DNA from: Microbulbifer salipaludis
Lineage (GTDB): Bacteria; Pseudomonadota; Gammaproteobacteria; Pseudomonadales; Cellvibrionaceae
DNA length: 64,000 nucleotides
Assembly: GCF_017303155.1 (NCBI RefSeq)
Contig: NZ_JAEKJR010000002.1
Coordinates: 868,001-932,000 of the forward strand
Reading direction: 5' to 3'
The notes under the pieces are model-generated. The model was not told the DNA's origin, did not search any database, and saw nothing but the letters and a program-made list of their open reading frames with translations. Of this stretch, positions 28,162 through 36,167 are shown one piece after another; the first letter of the stretch is position 1; each line of letters opens with the position of its first letter. A program made the translations under genes and the position numbers.

Positions 28162-28839
28162 ATGCGCGCACTGTTGGTTGAAGACGAGCATGCCCTGCGG
28201 GAGCAGCTTGCGACTTCCCTGCGCAAAGCGGGCTACACGGTAGACGAGGCACCGGATGGCGAGGAGGCGTTGTATCTGGGGCGTGAATTCCCGTACGACG
28301 TGGCGGTGATGGATCTTGGGTTGCCCAAGGTAGACGGTATCCAGGTGATCGAAACCCTGCGCAAGGAGTCCCGCCATTTTCCTATTCTGATTCTGACCGC
28401 CCGCGGCCATTGGCAGGAGCGGGTGCGCGGCCTGGAAGCCGGTGGCGACGACTACCTGACCAAGCCTTTTCACACCGAAGAGCTGCTGGCGCGCCTGAAT
28501 GCACTGGTGCGTCGCTCCGCGGGTTTTTCCTCGCCGACCATCAACGCCGGCCCCATCGAGATGGATACCAGTGCGCAGCGGGTGAAGGTATCGGGGTGCG
28601 AGCTGGAACTCACATCGTTTGAATATAAAGTCCTCGAATATCTGATGTTGCATCCCGATGAGGTGGTATCCAAAACCACGCTCACCGAGCACATTTATGA
28701 ACAGGACTGTGACCGCGACAGTAATGTGATAGAGGTCTTTATCGGCCGATTGCGTAAAAAAATTGATGCCGCCGGTGGTGCCAAGCCGATCGAAACCCTG
28801 CGCGGTCGCGGCTATCGATTCAGTGTTGCCGCGGGCTAA
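28162..28839 (+). CDS. OmpR/PhoP family response regulator
   Basis: 225 residues. Receiver domain with acidic pocket Glu7-Asp8, phospho-acceptor Asp51 (VMDLGLPKVDG) and Lys of DDYLTKPF, then a winged-helix DNA-binding domain (LTSFEYKVLEYLM, IEVFIGRLRKKID, ETLRGRGYRF). Start ATG at 28162 after AGAGGAG. Together with the kinase downstream it resembles PhoP/PhoQ; the inducing signal cannot be read from sequence. Confidence 0.94.
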   Translation: MRALLVEDEHALREQLATSLRKAGYTVDEAPDGEEALYLGREFPYDVAVMDLGLPKVDGIQVIETLRKESRHFPILILTARGHWQERVRGLEAGGDDYLTKPFHTEELLARLNALVRRSAGFSSPTINAGPIEMDTSAQRVKVSGCELELTSFEYKVLEYLMLHPDEVVSKTTLTEHIYEQDCDRDSNVIEVFIGRLRKKIDAAGGAKPIETLRGRGYRFSVAAG

Positions 28840-28855
28840 GCGGTTGCCGTCTCGC

Positions 28856-30256
28856 GTGCGCTCCGCTCAATGGTGGCCGGCGATACGTCGCTGGTGGTAT
28901 TCGCTCACCGGTCGTCTCTCCCTGATGGCGACCCTGGTACTCCTGGTGTTTCTGGTTGTGCTGTCCGGGGTCCTCGAGCGAGCCTACCGCACCTCCCTGG
29001 ACGAAGCCAAGGCGCGGGAGCTCCAGCTGCATGTGTACACCCTGCTGGCGGTAGCGGAGCCGGATGGGGATGCACTGCAACTGCCCCTGAACCTTCCGGA
29101 GCAGCGTTTCAACCAGCCCGACTCGGGACTGATCGGCGCGGTCATGGATGCCCGTGGGCGTGTCATCTGGCGCTCACAATCGGCACTCAGTTTGCCGAAT
29201 TTTTCTGCGTTACCGCTACCCCTGCCATTGCGACAGGGACAGCAAGTCTATGCGGAGGTCCGTCTGCCGGAACTCGATACTCCCTACAGCAGTTTTCGCC
29301 AGGGCATTGCCTGGGGGCTGGAGAACGAGCGGCAATTCACCTTTGTCATTCTTGAAGACGCCGCACCGTTGTATGCGCAGGTAAAGCAGTTCAGTGACAC
29401 CCTCTGGCGTTGGCTGGGTATCGGCGCGCTGGCACTGATTGCGGTGCAGCTTCTGGTGCTGCAATGGGGGCTTGCGCCGTTGCGTCGAGTCACCCGTGCA
29501 CTGCAAAAAATGCAACAGGGTGGTGCGGACACTCTGCAGGGAAATTTTCCGCGGGAGCTGGTGCCCCTCACCGACAACCTCAATCTGTTGATTGAAAACG
29601 AGCGTCGCCAGCGGGAGAAAACCCGGCACACCCTCGGTGACCTGGCCCATAGCCTGAAGACACCGCTGGCGGTCCTGAAGGGGCTCGACGTGGCCCGGGA
29701 CCCGCAGGCCGCCGAAGCCGCGCTGGCAGAGCAGGTGCAGCGCATGGACAGCATTATCAGCTATCAGTTGAAGCGCGCGGTGGCGACCTCGCCAAAGTCC
29801 ATCCTGCGCGGTGTCCCGGTACAGCCCCTGGTTGAGAAAATCCTCACGGCACTGGACAAGGTATACCGGGGCAAGACGGTGGATGCGGAATTATTGTGTG
29901 ACGACTCGGTGCTGTTTTACGGTGACGAGGGCGACCTGATGGAAATGCTCGGCAACCTGCTGGATAACGGCTACAAGTATGGCGGCGGCAAGTTGCTGGT
30001 CCACGCGGCCAACCGGCCGGACCAGCGCGGGCTTGAGGTGTTGGTCGCGGATAATGGCCCGGGGTTGAGCGAGGCCCAGTGGCAGCAAGTGGTCCAGCGT
30101 GGGGTGCGCGCGGATCAGCAGCAACAGGGGCAGGGCATCGGACTCGCCGTAGTGGTGGACATCGTCGAGAGTTACCACGGTGAGATCGGTATTGTGCCGC
30201 CCGACGAGCGCGGTGATGAGGACCTCGGGGGGCTGACCCTGCGCATCAGGTTGTAA
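28856..30256 (+). CDS. PhoQ-like sensor histidine kinase
   Basis: About 466 residues. Two membrane helices (first LMATLVLLVFLVVLSGVL, second WLGIGALALIAVQLLVLQW) flank a periplasmic sensor region of about 145 residues; HAMP-like linker, dimerisation domain with His265 in LGDLAHSLKTPLAVLKGL, and an ATPase domain with N box (LLDNGYKY) and G boxes (DNGPGL, GQGIGLAVV). The start is uncertain: GTG 28856, TTG 28844 or GTG 28823 are in frame and none has a good ribosome site, so translation is probably coupled to the regulator gene. Confidence 0.92.
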   Translation: MRSAQWWPAIRRWWYSLTGRLSLMATLVLLVFLVVLSGVLERAYRTSLDEAKARELQLHVYTLLAVAEPDGDALQLPLNLPEQRFNQPDSGLIGAVMDARGRVIWRSQSALSLPNFSALPLPLPLRQGQQVYAEVRLPELDTPYSSFRQGIAWGLENERQFTFVILEDAAPLYAQVKQFSDTLWRWLGIGALALIAVQLLVLQWGLAPLRRVTRALQKMQQGGADTLQGNFPRELVPLTDNLNLLIENERRQREKTRHTLGDLAHSLKTPLAVLKGLDVARDPQAAEAALAEQVQRMDSIISYQLKRAVATSPKSILRGVPVQPLVEKILTALDKVYRGKTVDAELLCDDSVLFYGDEGDLMEMLGNLLDNGYKYGGGKLLVHAANRPDQRGLEVLVADNGPGLSEAQWQQVVQRGVRADQQQQGQGIGLAVVVDIVESYHGEIGIVPPDERGDEDLGGLTLRIRL

Positions 30257-30312
30257 CGCGCTTCTCCAACTTTCGAGCCGGTCACACAGCCCCTGCAATC
30301 GCTCAGGTACCG

Positions 30313-31437
30313 TCAGCTGGTTTCGCTTCCCTTGATACCCCCCACGCTGCTTTTCCCATTTTCCGTCTCCGGTAATTTGTCCTGCTGTGCTGTGGTCAAT
30401 CCGGGCGTAACACCTTCCCAGAGACTCTGAGCCAGTTGTTGCGGACTGTCGCGGCGCCCATCGGCGATCCAGCCTGCGATAGCTTTGGCGACGTCGGGCC
30501 AGAGAATGCGAACGCCGCGCGGGTGCTCCTCGAGCCACCGGCTGATGGTAATGGCATCGAAATTTTTGACGACCCTGGCCAAGCGCAATTCCTCCAGGGC
30601 AAGGGCATTGGCTTCCTGTTCGAACTGGCCCTGCAAGGGACGGGTGAGTATGGGCTTGCCCACGGTGAGCGTTTCGGCGATCAGCTCGAACCCGCTGTTG
30701 CAGATCACCGCCTTGGCCGCGGCGAGATCGCGGCGAAAGCCATCCACCGACGGTGCCCTCAGGGTAATGTGATCGGCCTTTGGCAGGTCGACCGGCAGCC
30801 CGTAAACGATAAATCGCTGCTTAACCTGCGCCAATTGCTGCAGCAGGGCTGCGTGATGTTCAAACGGCAGGTAAACCAGCACGAAATCCCGTTGATCGTT
30901 AGCCGCTTCTTCGGCGACTCCGTGGGTTTGGGCGATGGGGGGCAAGATGGGCTGGTCAAAGTGATGCCAGTGCATGCCGAGGCCCACCTGTACCGGCGCG
31001 AACACCTTCATGATGGCGCGCGCGGCCCAGCCGAACGGCGGGGTGGGGATGTTGAAGTCGAAGGCGTACTGATGACCCAGCCCCAGGCTGGGCCGTTTAT
31101 GCCGTTTTGCCGCCCAGGCGGTTACCGGCTCGAAATCACTGATGACCAGATCAAAGTCCCCGACCGGTAGGGTGCGCGTATCGCTCAGCAGTCGTGGCAG
31201 GTTGAGCTGGCGTAGGGTCGCTATCTGGTCGATTTTTCCGGCCTTGTGGGCGAAGGTGAGACCCTCGCGCCACCAGTAATCACCAAAGGCTTCCATCGCG
31301 AAAAAGCTTTCCGGCGCGCGGCCGCTGAATAGCCACTGTACGTCCAGTTCCGGGAATTGCTGAAACGCTTCTGCCATGGCCCGCGCGCGGGACAAGTGAC
31401 CATTGCCGGTGCCCTGAACGCCGTAAAGTATTTTCAA
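30313..31437 (-). CDS. MurG-like (MJ1255-type) glycosyltransferase
   Basis: 374 residues. N-terminal LKILYGVQGTGNGHLSRARAM and a C-terminal nucleotide-sugar segment (ICNSGFELIAETLTVGKPIL, then PLQGQFEQEANALALEEL) are the hallmarks of MJ1255/MurG-like GT-B transferases. Start is TTG at 31437, with GGAGAAG upstream; frame upstream is not family-like. It is 26 bp after a PAP2 phosphatase gene on the same strand, suggesting a joint role in glycolipid or polyprenyl-linked sugar metabolism (inference). Confidence 0.82.
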   Translation of the reverse strand: MKILYGVQGTGNGHLSRARAMAEAFQQFPELDVQWLFSGRAPESFFAMEAFGDYWWREGLTFAHKAGKIDQIATLRQLNLPRLLSDTRTLPVGDFDLVISDFEPVTAWAAKRHKRPSLGLGHQYAFDFNIPTPPFGWAARAIMKVFAPVQVGLGMHWHHFDQPILPPIAQTHGVAEEAANDQRDFVLVYLPFEHHAALLQQLAQVKQRFIVYGLPVDLPKADHITLRAPSVDGFRRDLAAAKAVICNSGFELIAETLTVGKPILTRPLQGQFEQEANALALEELRLARVVKNFDAITISRWLEEHPRGVRILWPDVAKAIAGWIADGRRDSPQQLAQSLWEGVTPGLTTAQQDKLPETENGKSSVGGIKGSETS

Positions 31438-31463
31438 AGTGCTTCTCCGATAAAGCAGGTGGG

Positions 31464-31991
31464 TTACAGCAGCACGCTGCTTGCCGCAAATCCCACGCAG
31501 GTGCCCAGAAGCGCGCCCGCGCAAACGTCGGTGGGGAAATGCACCCCGAGCCCCACCCGCGAGGTGCCCACCCCGGCCGCCCAGAAGTAGCCCAGGGCCC
31601 AGAGGGGGTTCACACATTGGCACAGCATGGTGATAAACAGGAAGGCACCAGAGGTGTGGCCAGAGGGCAGGCTGAAGCGGTCGTTGGCCACCACAATGGA
31701 GCGTAGCCCCGGAATGGCTTCCGGTGGGCGGTTGCGCCGGGTGGTGTTCTTGATGGTCCAGTAGAGCGAGCGTTCAATGGCAAAGGCCGCACCGCAGCTG
31801 TAAAGGAAGTGCAGTGCCAGCTGGGGGCTCGCCAGCGCGATCAGCAGCGGTGACACCAGATAAAGCCAGCCATCTGCAGACCGGGAGAGCAGCAGGTAGT
31901 TTCGGCGTGAGGTGGGCCGGGCTGCCCTTTCTGCCATGCGCAGAACGAGCGAGACATCGACGGTTTTCAGTGTGATAGGTAGGCTTCGCAT
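31464..31991 (-). CDS. PAP2 superfamily membrane phosphatase
   Basis: 175 residues. The three phosphatase motifs are present: KNTTRRNRP, SLPSGHTSG (catalytic His) and SRVGLGVHFPTD. About five hydrophobic stretches fit a membrane PAP2/undecaprenyl-diphosphatase-like enzyme. The start at ATG 31991 is a choice; no clear ribosome site is visible and Met at 31937 is an alternative. Substrate unknown; lipid phosphate or polyprenyl diphosphate is likely. Confidence 0.85.
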   Translation of the reverse strand: MRSLPITLKTVDVSLVLRMAERAARPTSRRNYLLLSRSADGWLYLVSPLLIALASPQLALHFLYSCGAAFAIERSLYWTIKNTTRRNRPPEAIPGLRSIVVANDRFSLPSGHTSGAFLFITMLCQCVNPLWALGYFWAAGVGTSRVGLGVHFPTDVCAGALLGTCVGFAASSVLL

Positions 31992-32106
31992 GGGGTAAAA
32001 ATACGAAGCCGATGTTGCGTAGACTTGAACAAATTGTGTCAGGTTTGTGAAATTGGCCCGCGGGGATCGGCGTCGATCACGCGCGGGCACACCCTGTGCG
32101 GATGTG

Positions 32107-33174
32107 TCAGTCGATCCCGATCTCAATCGCCCCGGAGCCCGGTAATTTTTCCACCAGCTCGTGGCCGCAGAGTTTTGAGGGCGTGAAGTAGCCGGCTTCC
32201 CCGGCGTACCCGAGCAGGAACTGCATCACCGCCAGGGATCCATGCACCGTCACATCATAGCCATTGGCGGTAACTACCCGGCCCACCCGGCGTTCACCGC
32301 GCCGGTCATTGCGTACCTCGCCCCACACCCAGGTCTTCTGTCCCGCGCGCTGCTCTGCGTTTGGACCGCGCACGCTTTTATCCACCTTGCCCTTGAGCCA
32401 GTTTTGCACCCAGCCCATCCGTAACAGCCAGCGGAATGCATTCAGCTTCTGCATCTTCTTGGCCCGGCGCGGGCTCATCGGGATATACACCTCGATATTG
32501 GGGATTTCGGTGGAATAGTAGGCGGTGGCAATGTCGCCCCAGGGAATCGCCACCGCAAATTTTTCGCCGCGGCCGAAATTGATCTTGCGGGTGAGTGCGG
32601 CATGCGGGGTGACTTCGATCTTGCCATTGCGGCGCACGGCGCCGCCCACACCGAGGCTTTCGATAGAGGTTTTGGCGGTGCCGGGGCTGAAGCTGGAGTC
32701 AGAGTCGAACCCCAGTGTCAGATGGGTGGCGCTGGTCATGGTCTTGTGCAGGGCGGCCGCCAGACAGTCGGTGGGAATGACATCGAAACCGGTGCCGGGG
32801 CAGAGCACCACACCGGCGGCCTTGGCTTCCGCGTCGAGGGCGTGGGCCTGCCGGTACACGGCCATTTCTCCGGTAATATCCTGATAGTGCGTGCCGCTGG
32901 CGATGCAGGCGCGCATCATCGGTTCCGCGGTGGCCGAGAACGGGCCCGCGCAGTGAATCACCACCGCCACACCTTGCAGGGAGCGCACCAGTGTCTCTTC
33001 GTCCTCCAGACTCACCGCAATCGCGGGTAGCCCGAGTTCATTGGAGAGCGGTTGCAGCTTGGCGGCGCTGCGCCCGGCAAGGATGGGCTTGAGCCCCTGG
33101 GCTACCGCCTGGCGGGCGATAAGCTCGCCGGTATAGCCGTAGGCGCCGTAAATCAGGATCTGCTTGTTGTTCAC
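32107..33174 (-). CDS. Saccharopine dehydrogenase family protein
   Basis: 355 residues. N-terminal Rossmann fold (ILIYGAYGYTGELIARQAV, GxxGxxG) and the segments VVIHCAGPFSATAEPMMRACI, YQDITGEMAVY and LCPGTGFDVIPTDCLA, as in trans-acting enoyl reductases and related saccharopine-dehydrogenase-like oxidoreductases. True saccharopine dehydrogenase activity is unlikely: no lysine-pathway genes are near and this subgroup acts on other substrates. Upstream of the PAP2 gene by 115 bp. Confidence 0.85.
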   Translation of the reverse strand: MNNKQILIYGAYGYTGELIARQAVAQGLKPILAGRSAAKLQPLSNELGLPAIAVSLEDEETLVRSLQGVAVVIHCAGPFSATAEPMMRACIASGTHYQDITGEMAVYRQAHALDAEAKAAGVVLCPGTGFDVIPTDCLAAALHKTMTSATHLTLGFDSDSSFSPGTAKTSIESLGVGGAVRRNGKIEVTPHAALTRKINFGRGEKFAVAIPWGDIATAYYSTEIPNIEVYIPMSPRRAKKMQKLNAFRWLLRMGWVQNWLKGKVDKSVRGPNAEQRAGQKTWVWGEVRNDRRGERRVGRVVTANGYDVTVHGSLAVMQFLLGYAGEAGYFTPSKLCGHELVEKLPGSGAIEIGID

Positions 33175-33269
33175 CGGTTGTCCTTATTGTATTCGAATCA
33201 CAGCGGTTGGCCGCGGTGGCCGAGAGTGACGATTATTGTTTTAGTGGGCTGCAGCCCCTGGGCAAGCCG

Positions 33270-33494
33270 TTAGCCCAGCGGCTTTTCGAGCGCGAAGCGT
33301 GGGACGGTTGCTCCGTCTCTTTCTACATGCTCTGCAAACATTGCCAGGGGGCGTGCCCACACCCCGAAATCATCATACAGAGCTCGGTAGATCGCCAGTT
33401 GTTCACCGGTTTCACTGTGCGTAGCGATTTCCATCAGGTGATACTGCTTACCGTTCTTGTAGTGGCGATAGATACCTTTGGGGAGCGATTGCAT
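33270..33494 (-). CDS. DUF1653 small protein
   Basis: 74 residues: KGIYRHYKNGKQYHLMEIATHSETGE then LYDDFGVWARPLAMFAEHVE, the complete DUF1653 pattern (small SH3-like beta fold). Function unknown. Stands alone between the saccharopine-dehydrogenase-like gene and the DUF3301 gene. Confidence 0.88.
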   Translation of the reverse strand: MQSLPKGIYRHYKNGKQYHLMEIATHSETGEQLAIYRALYDDFGVWARPLAMFAEHVERDGATVPRFALEKPLG

Positions 33495-33548
33495 AAATTC
33501 CTCTGGTCTGCACCTTTCTAATCCGGGTTCCTGTGTCTTTGGCCTGGT

Positions 33549-33869
33549 TCAGTCCAGGTGGAAGGGCGCAAGCTGGATTTGGGTAATCCGCTGTCCGTGC
33601 AATACCGCGATGCCGCTGTAGCGGCGCTCGCCGGTCGAGGTGAATTCAAACTCGTACTGGCGACGCAGGCGAATCTGGCCGCGCCGATCGCGTTTCAGGC
33701 GTGTGCGGTTGAGCATCACCGTGTCGTCCAGCAGCTGCACGCCGGTTTTTGCACAGTGATCTTTCACGATCCGGCGTACCCGGTCCTTGGCTGCCATGCC
33801 GGCCCAGAAGTACCAGGCGGCTGCCGCCAGTAAAAAAATCCAGAACAGGTCCCCAAGCGAGTAATACAT
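33549..33869 (-). CDS. DUF3301 membrane-anchored protein
   Basis: 106 residues. One N-terminal membrane helix (GDLFWIFLLAAAAWYFWAGM) and a cytoplasmic part with the family pattern HCAKTGVQLLDDTVMLNRTRLKR and YEFEFTSTGERRYSG. Function unknown. The ATG at 33869 is chosen because upstream codons lie antisense to the divergent SDR gene, whose start is 55 bp away. Confidence 0.85.
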   Translation of the reverse strand: MYYSLGDLFWIFLLAAAAWYFWAGMAAKDRVRRIVKDHCAKTGVQLLDDTVMLNRTRLKRDRRGQIRLRRQYEFEFTSTGERRYSGIAVLHGQRITQIQLAPFHLD

Positions 33870-33924
33870 AAAGTGTGCAGTTGCTATTATCAAACCGCGC
33901 AAGAATACCACCACAGGAGGAAAC

Positions 33925-34620
33925 ATGTCTGGCACGATTCTCATCACTGGCTGTAATCGGGGTATTGGCCTGGAAATGGCCCGCCAGTTTGCCAAAGATG
34001 GCTGGAAAGTGATCGCTACTTGCCGCAACCCATCCGCGGCCTGGGAGCTGAGCGAGCTGGCGGAAGCCCATAACAACCTGGAAATTCACCCTCTGGACGT
34101 AACCGACTACGGTCAACTCGCCGATCTGGCACATTCCCTGAAGGATTGCCCGGTGGATGTGCTGGTCAGTAATGCCGGGTACTACGGACCCAAAGGGGTG
34201 GCTCTTGGCAGCCTGGACGTGGAGGAGTGGCGCAAGGTGCTGGAGGCGAACACCATTGCCCCGTGCAAGCTAGTGGAAGCCTTTCTGCCCAATCTGGCAG
34301 CGGGCAGCCAGAAGGTCATCGGAGTGCTGAGCAGCAAGGTGGGGAGTATTGAGGACAACACTTCCGGTGGGGGGTATCTGTATCGCTCGTCCAAGACGGC
34401 GGTGAATCAGGTTGTGAAAAGCCTCGCCATTGACCTGGCCGACCAGGGGATCACGGTGCTGGCGCTACATCCGGGCTGGGTGAAAACGGATATGGGCGGC
34501 CCCAATGCGCTGATATCGGTACAGGACAGCGTGAAGGGATTGCGGCAGGTCCTGCTGGAGGCGGACGAGCGCAACTCGGGACGCTTTTACAACTACGACG
34601 GCTCGCCCATTCCCTGGTAA
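33925..34620 (+). CDS. Short-chain dehydrogenase/reductase
   Basis: 231 residues. NAD(P)-binding TGxxxGIG as TGCNRGIGLEMARQF, NAG motif (VSNAGYYG), catalytic Ser (VLSSKVGSI) and YxxxK (YRSSK). Resembles the C-factor/carbonyl-reductase-like classical SDRs. A perfect AGGAGG precedes the start. Substrate is not predictable. The 3' end overlaps the convergent GIY-YIG gene by 28 bp. Confidence 0.9.
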   Translation: MSGTILITGCNRGIGLEMARQFAKDGWKVIATCRNPSAAWELSELAEAHNNLEIHPLDVTDYGQLADLAHSLKDCPVDVLVSNAGYYGPKGVALGSLDVEEWRKVLEANTIAPCKLVEAFLPNLAAGSQKVIGVLSSKVGSIEDNTSGGGYLYRSSKTAVNQVVKSLAIDLADQGITVLALHPGWVKTDMGGPNALISVQDSVKGLRQVLLEADERNSGRFYNYDGSPIPW

Positions 34621-34904
34621 TCCTCGCCCAATACCTCTGTGAGGAACGCCGGCCCGCTGGCAATCAACTGCTCTTTCCTGTGCTTGGGCCAGCGCTTGAT
34701 CGTCACTTCCAGTTTCAACGCGTCGGATTTACTGCGCATGGCACAGTGAAAGGCGAGCACCAGTGGCCCGCGCCCGCGCAGCGCCTTGGCGGCTTTCGGG
34801 CCACCACTGTTGTGCTCCTCGAAGCGGCGAGCCACATCCCGGGTGATACCGGTATACAGGCTGCCGTTGTTGGTGCGGATGAGATAAACAAACCAGCCAG
34901 ACAA
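34593..34904 (-). CDS. GIY-YIG domain protein (UPF0213 / SLX1-like)
   Basis: 103 residues with the GIY-YIG pattern FVYLIRTNNGSLYTGIT, the conserved Arg in DVARRFEEHN, and a Glu (LKLEVTIK) in the nuclease position. This small stand-alone family is often annotated as a putative nuclease; activity unproven. Confidence 0.87.
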   Translation of the reverse strand: MSGWFVYLIRTNNGSLYTGITRDVARRFEEHNSGGPKAAKALRGRGPLVLAFHCAMRSKSDALKLEVTIKRWPKHRKEQLIASGPAFLTEVLGEDYQGMGEPS

Positions 34905-34919
34905 AACGGGTTTCCAGTG

Positions 34920-36008
34920 TTAAAAAAGACTCTGCTGGTCGCCGGACTGTGGCGGCAGGGTGAACTGACTGCAATCCAGGTCGAGCTTACGCTGATTGAG
35001 GCCGAGTTTGCGGCAGGTTACCCGAAAGCGCTGCTGTAGTAACTGCGCGAATACGCCGGTACCGCGTTGGCGTAGTCCAAACTCGCTCTGATTGTCTTTG
35101 CCGCCACGGCTCTGCTGCACAATACTCATAACGTGTTCGGCACGCTCCGGGTAATGTTCCTGCAGCCATTGCCGGAACAGTGGCGCCACTTCAAATGGCA
35201 ACCGCAGCAGTATATATGCCGCATGTATTGCCCCTGCGCCGTGGGCACTTTGCAGTATCTTCTCCAGCTCGGCGTCGTTCAGCGCGGGAATCATGGGGGC
35301 GGCCATCACAGCGGTAGGAATACCGGCGCTGGCCAGAGCCTCGATTGTACGCAGGCGGGCCGCCGGCCCGGCGGTGCGCGGTTCCAGCTTGCGCTTCAAC
35401 GCATTTTCCAGTGTGGTGACACTGATCGCCACGTGCACCAGATTGTCCTGCGCCATTTCCGCCAGAATAGGTAGGTCGCGCTGGATCAGTTGTCCTTTGG
35501 TGACGATCGTCACCGGGTGGCGGTAACGCTGCAACACCTGCAAAATCTGCCGGGTGACCTGCTTGTCTTTTTCCAGCGGTTGGTAAGGATCGGTATTGGT
35601 ACCCAGCGCGATGGGACTGCATACATAGTTGCTTTTGCGCAGCGCCCGCTCCAGTAGCTCCGCTGCGTTGGGCTTGTAAAACAGCCGGGTTTCAAAGTCG
35701 AGCCCGGGTGACAGGTCCATATAGGCGTGAGCCGGCCTTGCATAGCAGTAGATACAGCCGTGTTCACAGCCGCGGTACGGGTTGATCGACTGCGAAAACG
35801 GGATGTCAGGGGAGCGGTTGGTGGCAATAATGCTTTTGGCGTGTTCCGCCAGCACCTGCGTACGTGGCGCAGGGTTGGTTTCTGCCTCAGTGCGCCAGCC
35901 GTCACTCTCCAATGTGCTTGTGGTGGTGGCAAAGCGTCCAGCGATCGCGCTCGCGGTACCGCGCCCGCGGATGATGTGTGGAGCGGCCGGCGTGGAGTCG
36001 TCGTTCAT
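34920..36008 (-). CDS. PA0069-family radical SAM protein
   Basis: 362 residues. The iron-sulfur motif is CEHGCIYCYARP (CxxxCxxC), embedded in QSINPYRGCEHGC as in the spore-photoproduct-lyase-like/PA0069 group; SAM-domain segments GTNTDPYQPLEK and ISVTTLENALKRKLEPRT follow. N-terminal IIRGRGTASAIAGRF is family-typical and supports the ATG at 36008. Function unknown. Divergent from the glutamate-synthase-like gene (159 bp). Confidence 0.9.
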   Translation of the reverse strand: MNDDSTPAAPHIIRGRGTASAIAGRFATTTSTLESDGWRTEAETNPAPRTQVLAEHAKSIIATNRSPDIPFSQSINPYRGCEHGCIYCYARPAHAYMDLSPGLDFETRLFYKPNAAELLERALRKSNYVCSPIALGTNTDPYQPLEKDKQVTRQILQVLQRYRHPVTIVTKGQLIQRDLPILAEMAQDNLVHVAISVTTLENALKRKLEPRTAGPAARLRTIEALASAGIPTAVMAAPMIPALNDAELEKILQSAHGAGAIHAAYILLRLPFEVAPLFRQWLQEHYPERAEHVMSIVQQSRGGKDNQSEFGLRQRGTGVFAQLLQQRFRVTCRKLGLNQRKLDLDCSQFTLPPQSGDQQSLF

Positions 36009-36167
36009 GCTGCGATCAAACGGTAACTGTTCATTTGTACAGTATAAAGCCCGCTCAGGTCGGCGGACAAGCCTGGGTTTGCCCCTGCCCAGTGAATAGT
36101 GACAGCCCTGACCTTCCCCGCGATAATCAGGGTGGTCTCGATCGCCCCGGCCAAACAAGGACAATGT

